Shown: piece after piece, positions 63,301-64,000 of the stretch
How positions within the stretch are numbered: position 1 is the stretch's first letter
Layout of the letters: every line of letters starts with the position of its first letter
From: Ostrinia nubilalis
Lineage: Eukaryota; Arthropoda; Insecta; Lepidoptera; Crambidae
Assembly (NCBI RefSeq): GCF_963855985.1
Contig: NC_087112.1
Location: 2,854,501 to 2,918,500, forward strand
Reading direction: 5' to 3'
Length of the DNA: 64,000 nucleotides
Program-made: the position numbers and the translations under genes
Notes under the pieces: model-generated
What the model was told of the DNA's origin: nothing
The model's database searches: none
What the model saw: the letters and a program-made list of their open reading frames with translations, nothing else

Positions 63301-64000
63301 TTAATTTGTTTACTGCCAGTTCGTTTTAGACAAAGGTTTTACTACTTTTTTTAGAAATTATCATAAAAGATTACAAAGTAAAATTAAAAAGCGTGATTGT
63401 TAGTAAAGCGTTTTAAAAACATAAATAATAAAAAATAAGCATTTCCTTAGCCATTTCTCTTCTTATTTCACCAAAGAACCAAAGAATAAACATTCTGCAC
63501 AAATATTTAAATCATCTACGCCAACGTTAACCCTTTCTTTGCTCGGTAGCCAGGTAAACATTGCGCGTAACCATATGAGACCCCAATTCTATTTTCAAAA
63601 TTATTATGCTCAAACTTGACCGTTAACAATGATAGCTAAAAAACAATACCATTTATAAATCTTCCGTTTCAACCCTTCTATGTTTTTTATATCAATTTTG
63701 GCTCTATTATTTGTCCCTAAAACTTAACCCTTTGATTACCTGCTTCGAAGGGTCCGGTCTGTCAATCCATATTAATTTTTTACTGTTAATTATTATTTCG
63801 GCGTTCCTAAGCGGGTTTTAATTATTACGAATGTGTAAATTGTGAACAGTATTAACGAAATGCTAATGTTGTTTTTACTATTAAAAATATTCAGCTATAA
63901 AAATAACTTTGGTAGTGCGAATTCATAAAATTGAGGTTATGTACATTAATTTGAACTGAGCTGAGCTGAGCTTTTCATTTTGTTTGATTTTTTTTTTAAA
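60321..64000. other. AT-rich stretch with no recognised gene
   Basis: Probably intronic or intergenic. An 85-codon plus-strand frame at 61683-61940 is Lys/Arg-rich (RRERKAKKNNRLCSEKCKRR) without a recognisable domain and has no splice context, so it is not called. Confidence 0.4.

Overview
This is eukaryotic, AT-rich, gene-poor and repeat-dense nuclear DNA. It is almost certainly from an insect and most likely a moth or butterfly. The basis is the repeat set: many 5'-truncated RTE-type LINE tails ending in short tandem repeats, Helitron-like ends with a GCGGGCGAAGCCGCG hairpin followed by CTAGT, tRNA-headed SINEs, dense inverted-repeat MITEs and a CR1/Jockey-type LINE. The lepidopteran placement is inference from repeat style, not from a database hit. 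No bacterial features (operons, ribosome binding sites, CRISPR) are expected or seen.

Layout. 1-40 kb is intergenic or intronic DNA built from layered transposons: family A (seven copies of a ~142-bp MITE), family B (~120 bp, starting GGCTGAGTTGCACC), families C and D, three tRNA-derived SINEs, about fifteen RTE 3' fragments, a 1.1-kb fold-back element, and a hAT-like element with a decayed mariner-type element nested inside it. The only hint of a host gene here is a single well-bounded candidate exon on the minus strand (7657-7799). 41.3-46.9 kb holds a near-complete CR1/Jockey-type LINE on the minus strand, with an intact ORF1 (PHD-like finger, coiled coil, FP-like domain) and an intact ORF2 (endonuclease plus reverse transcriptase). 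The ~0.5-kb spacer between them is open in the ORF1 frame behind a single TGA-CTA stop. 51.2-54.4 kb holds the one confident host gene: the last four coding exons of a C2H2 zinc-finger transcription factor, minus strand, ending in a long Ala/Gln-rich tail. Its upstream exons are not visible and probably lie beyond 64 kb. 54.4-64 kb would then be its upstream intron, which carries a perfect 96-bp inverted repeat and a G-quadruplex-like tract.

How the parts relate. The LINE and all three LINE 3' ends share minus orientation. The zinc-finger gene reads in the same direction as the LINE, and its 3' end faces the LINE across 4.2 kb of AT-rich sequence with small hairpins. One family-B MITE sits 18 bp upstream of a splice acceptor of the zinc-finger gene. 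The most unusual observation is the LINE's gene organisation: ORF1, then UGA-CUA, then a 192-codon in-frame extension, then an overlap with an ORF2 that has no AUG before its endonuclease domain and lies in the -1 frame.
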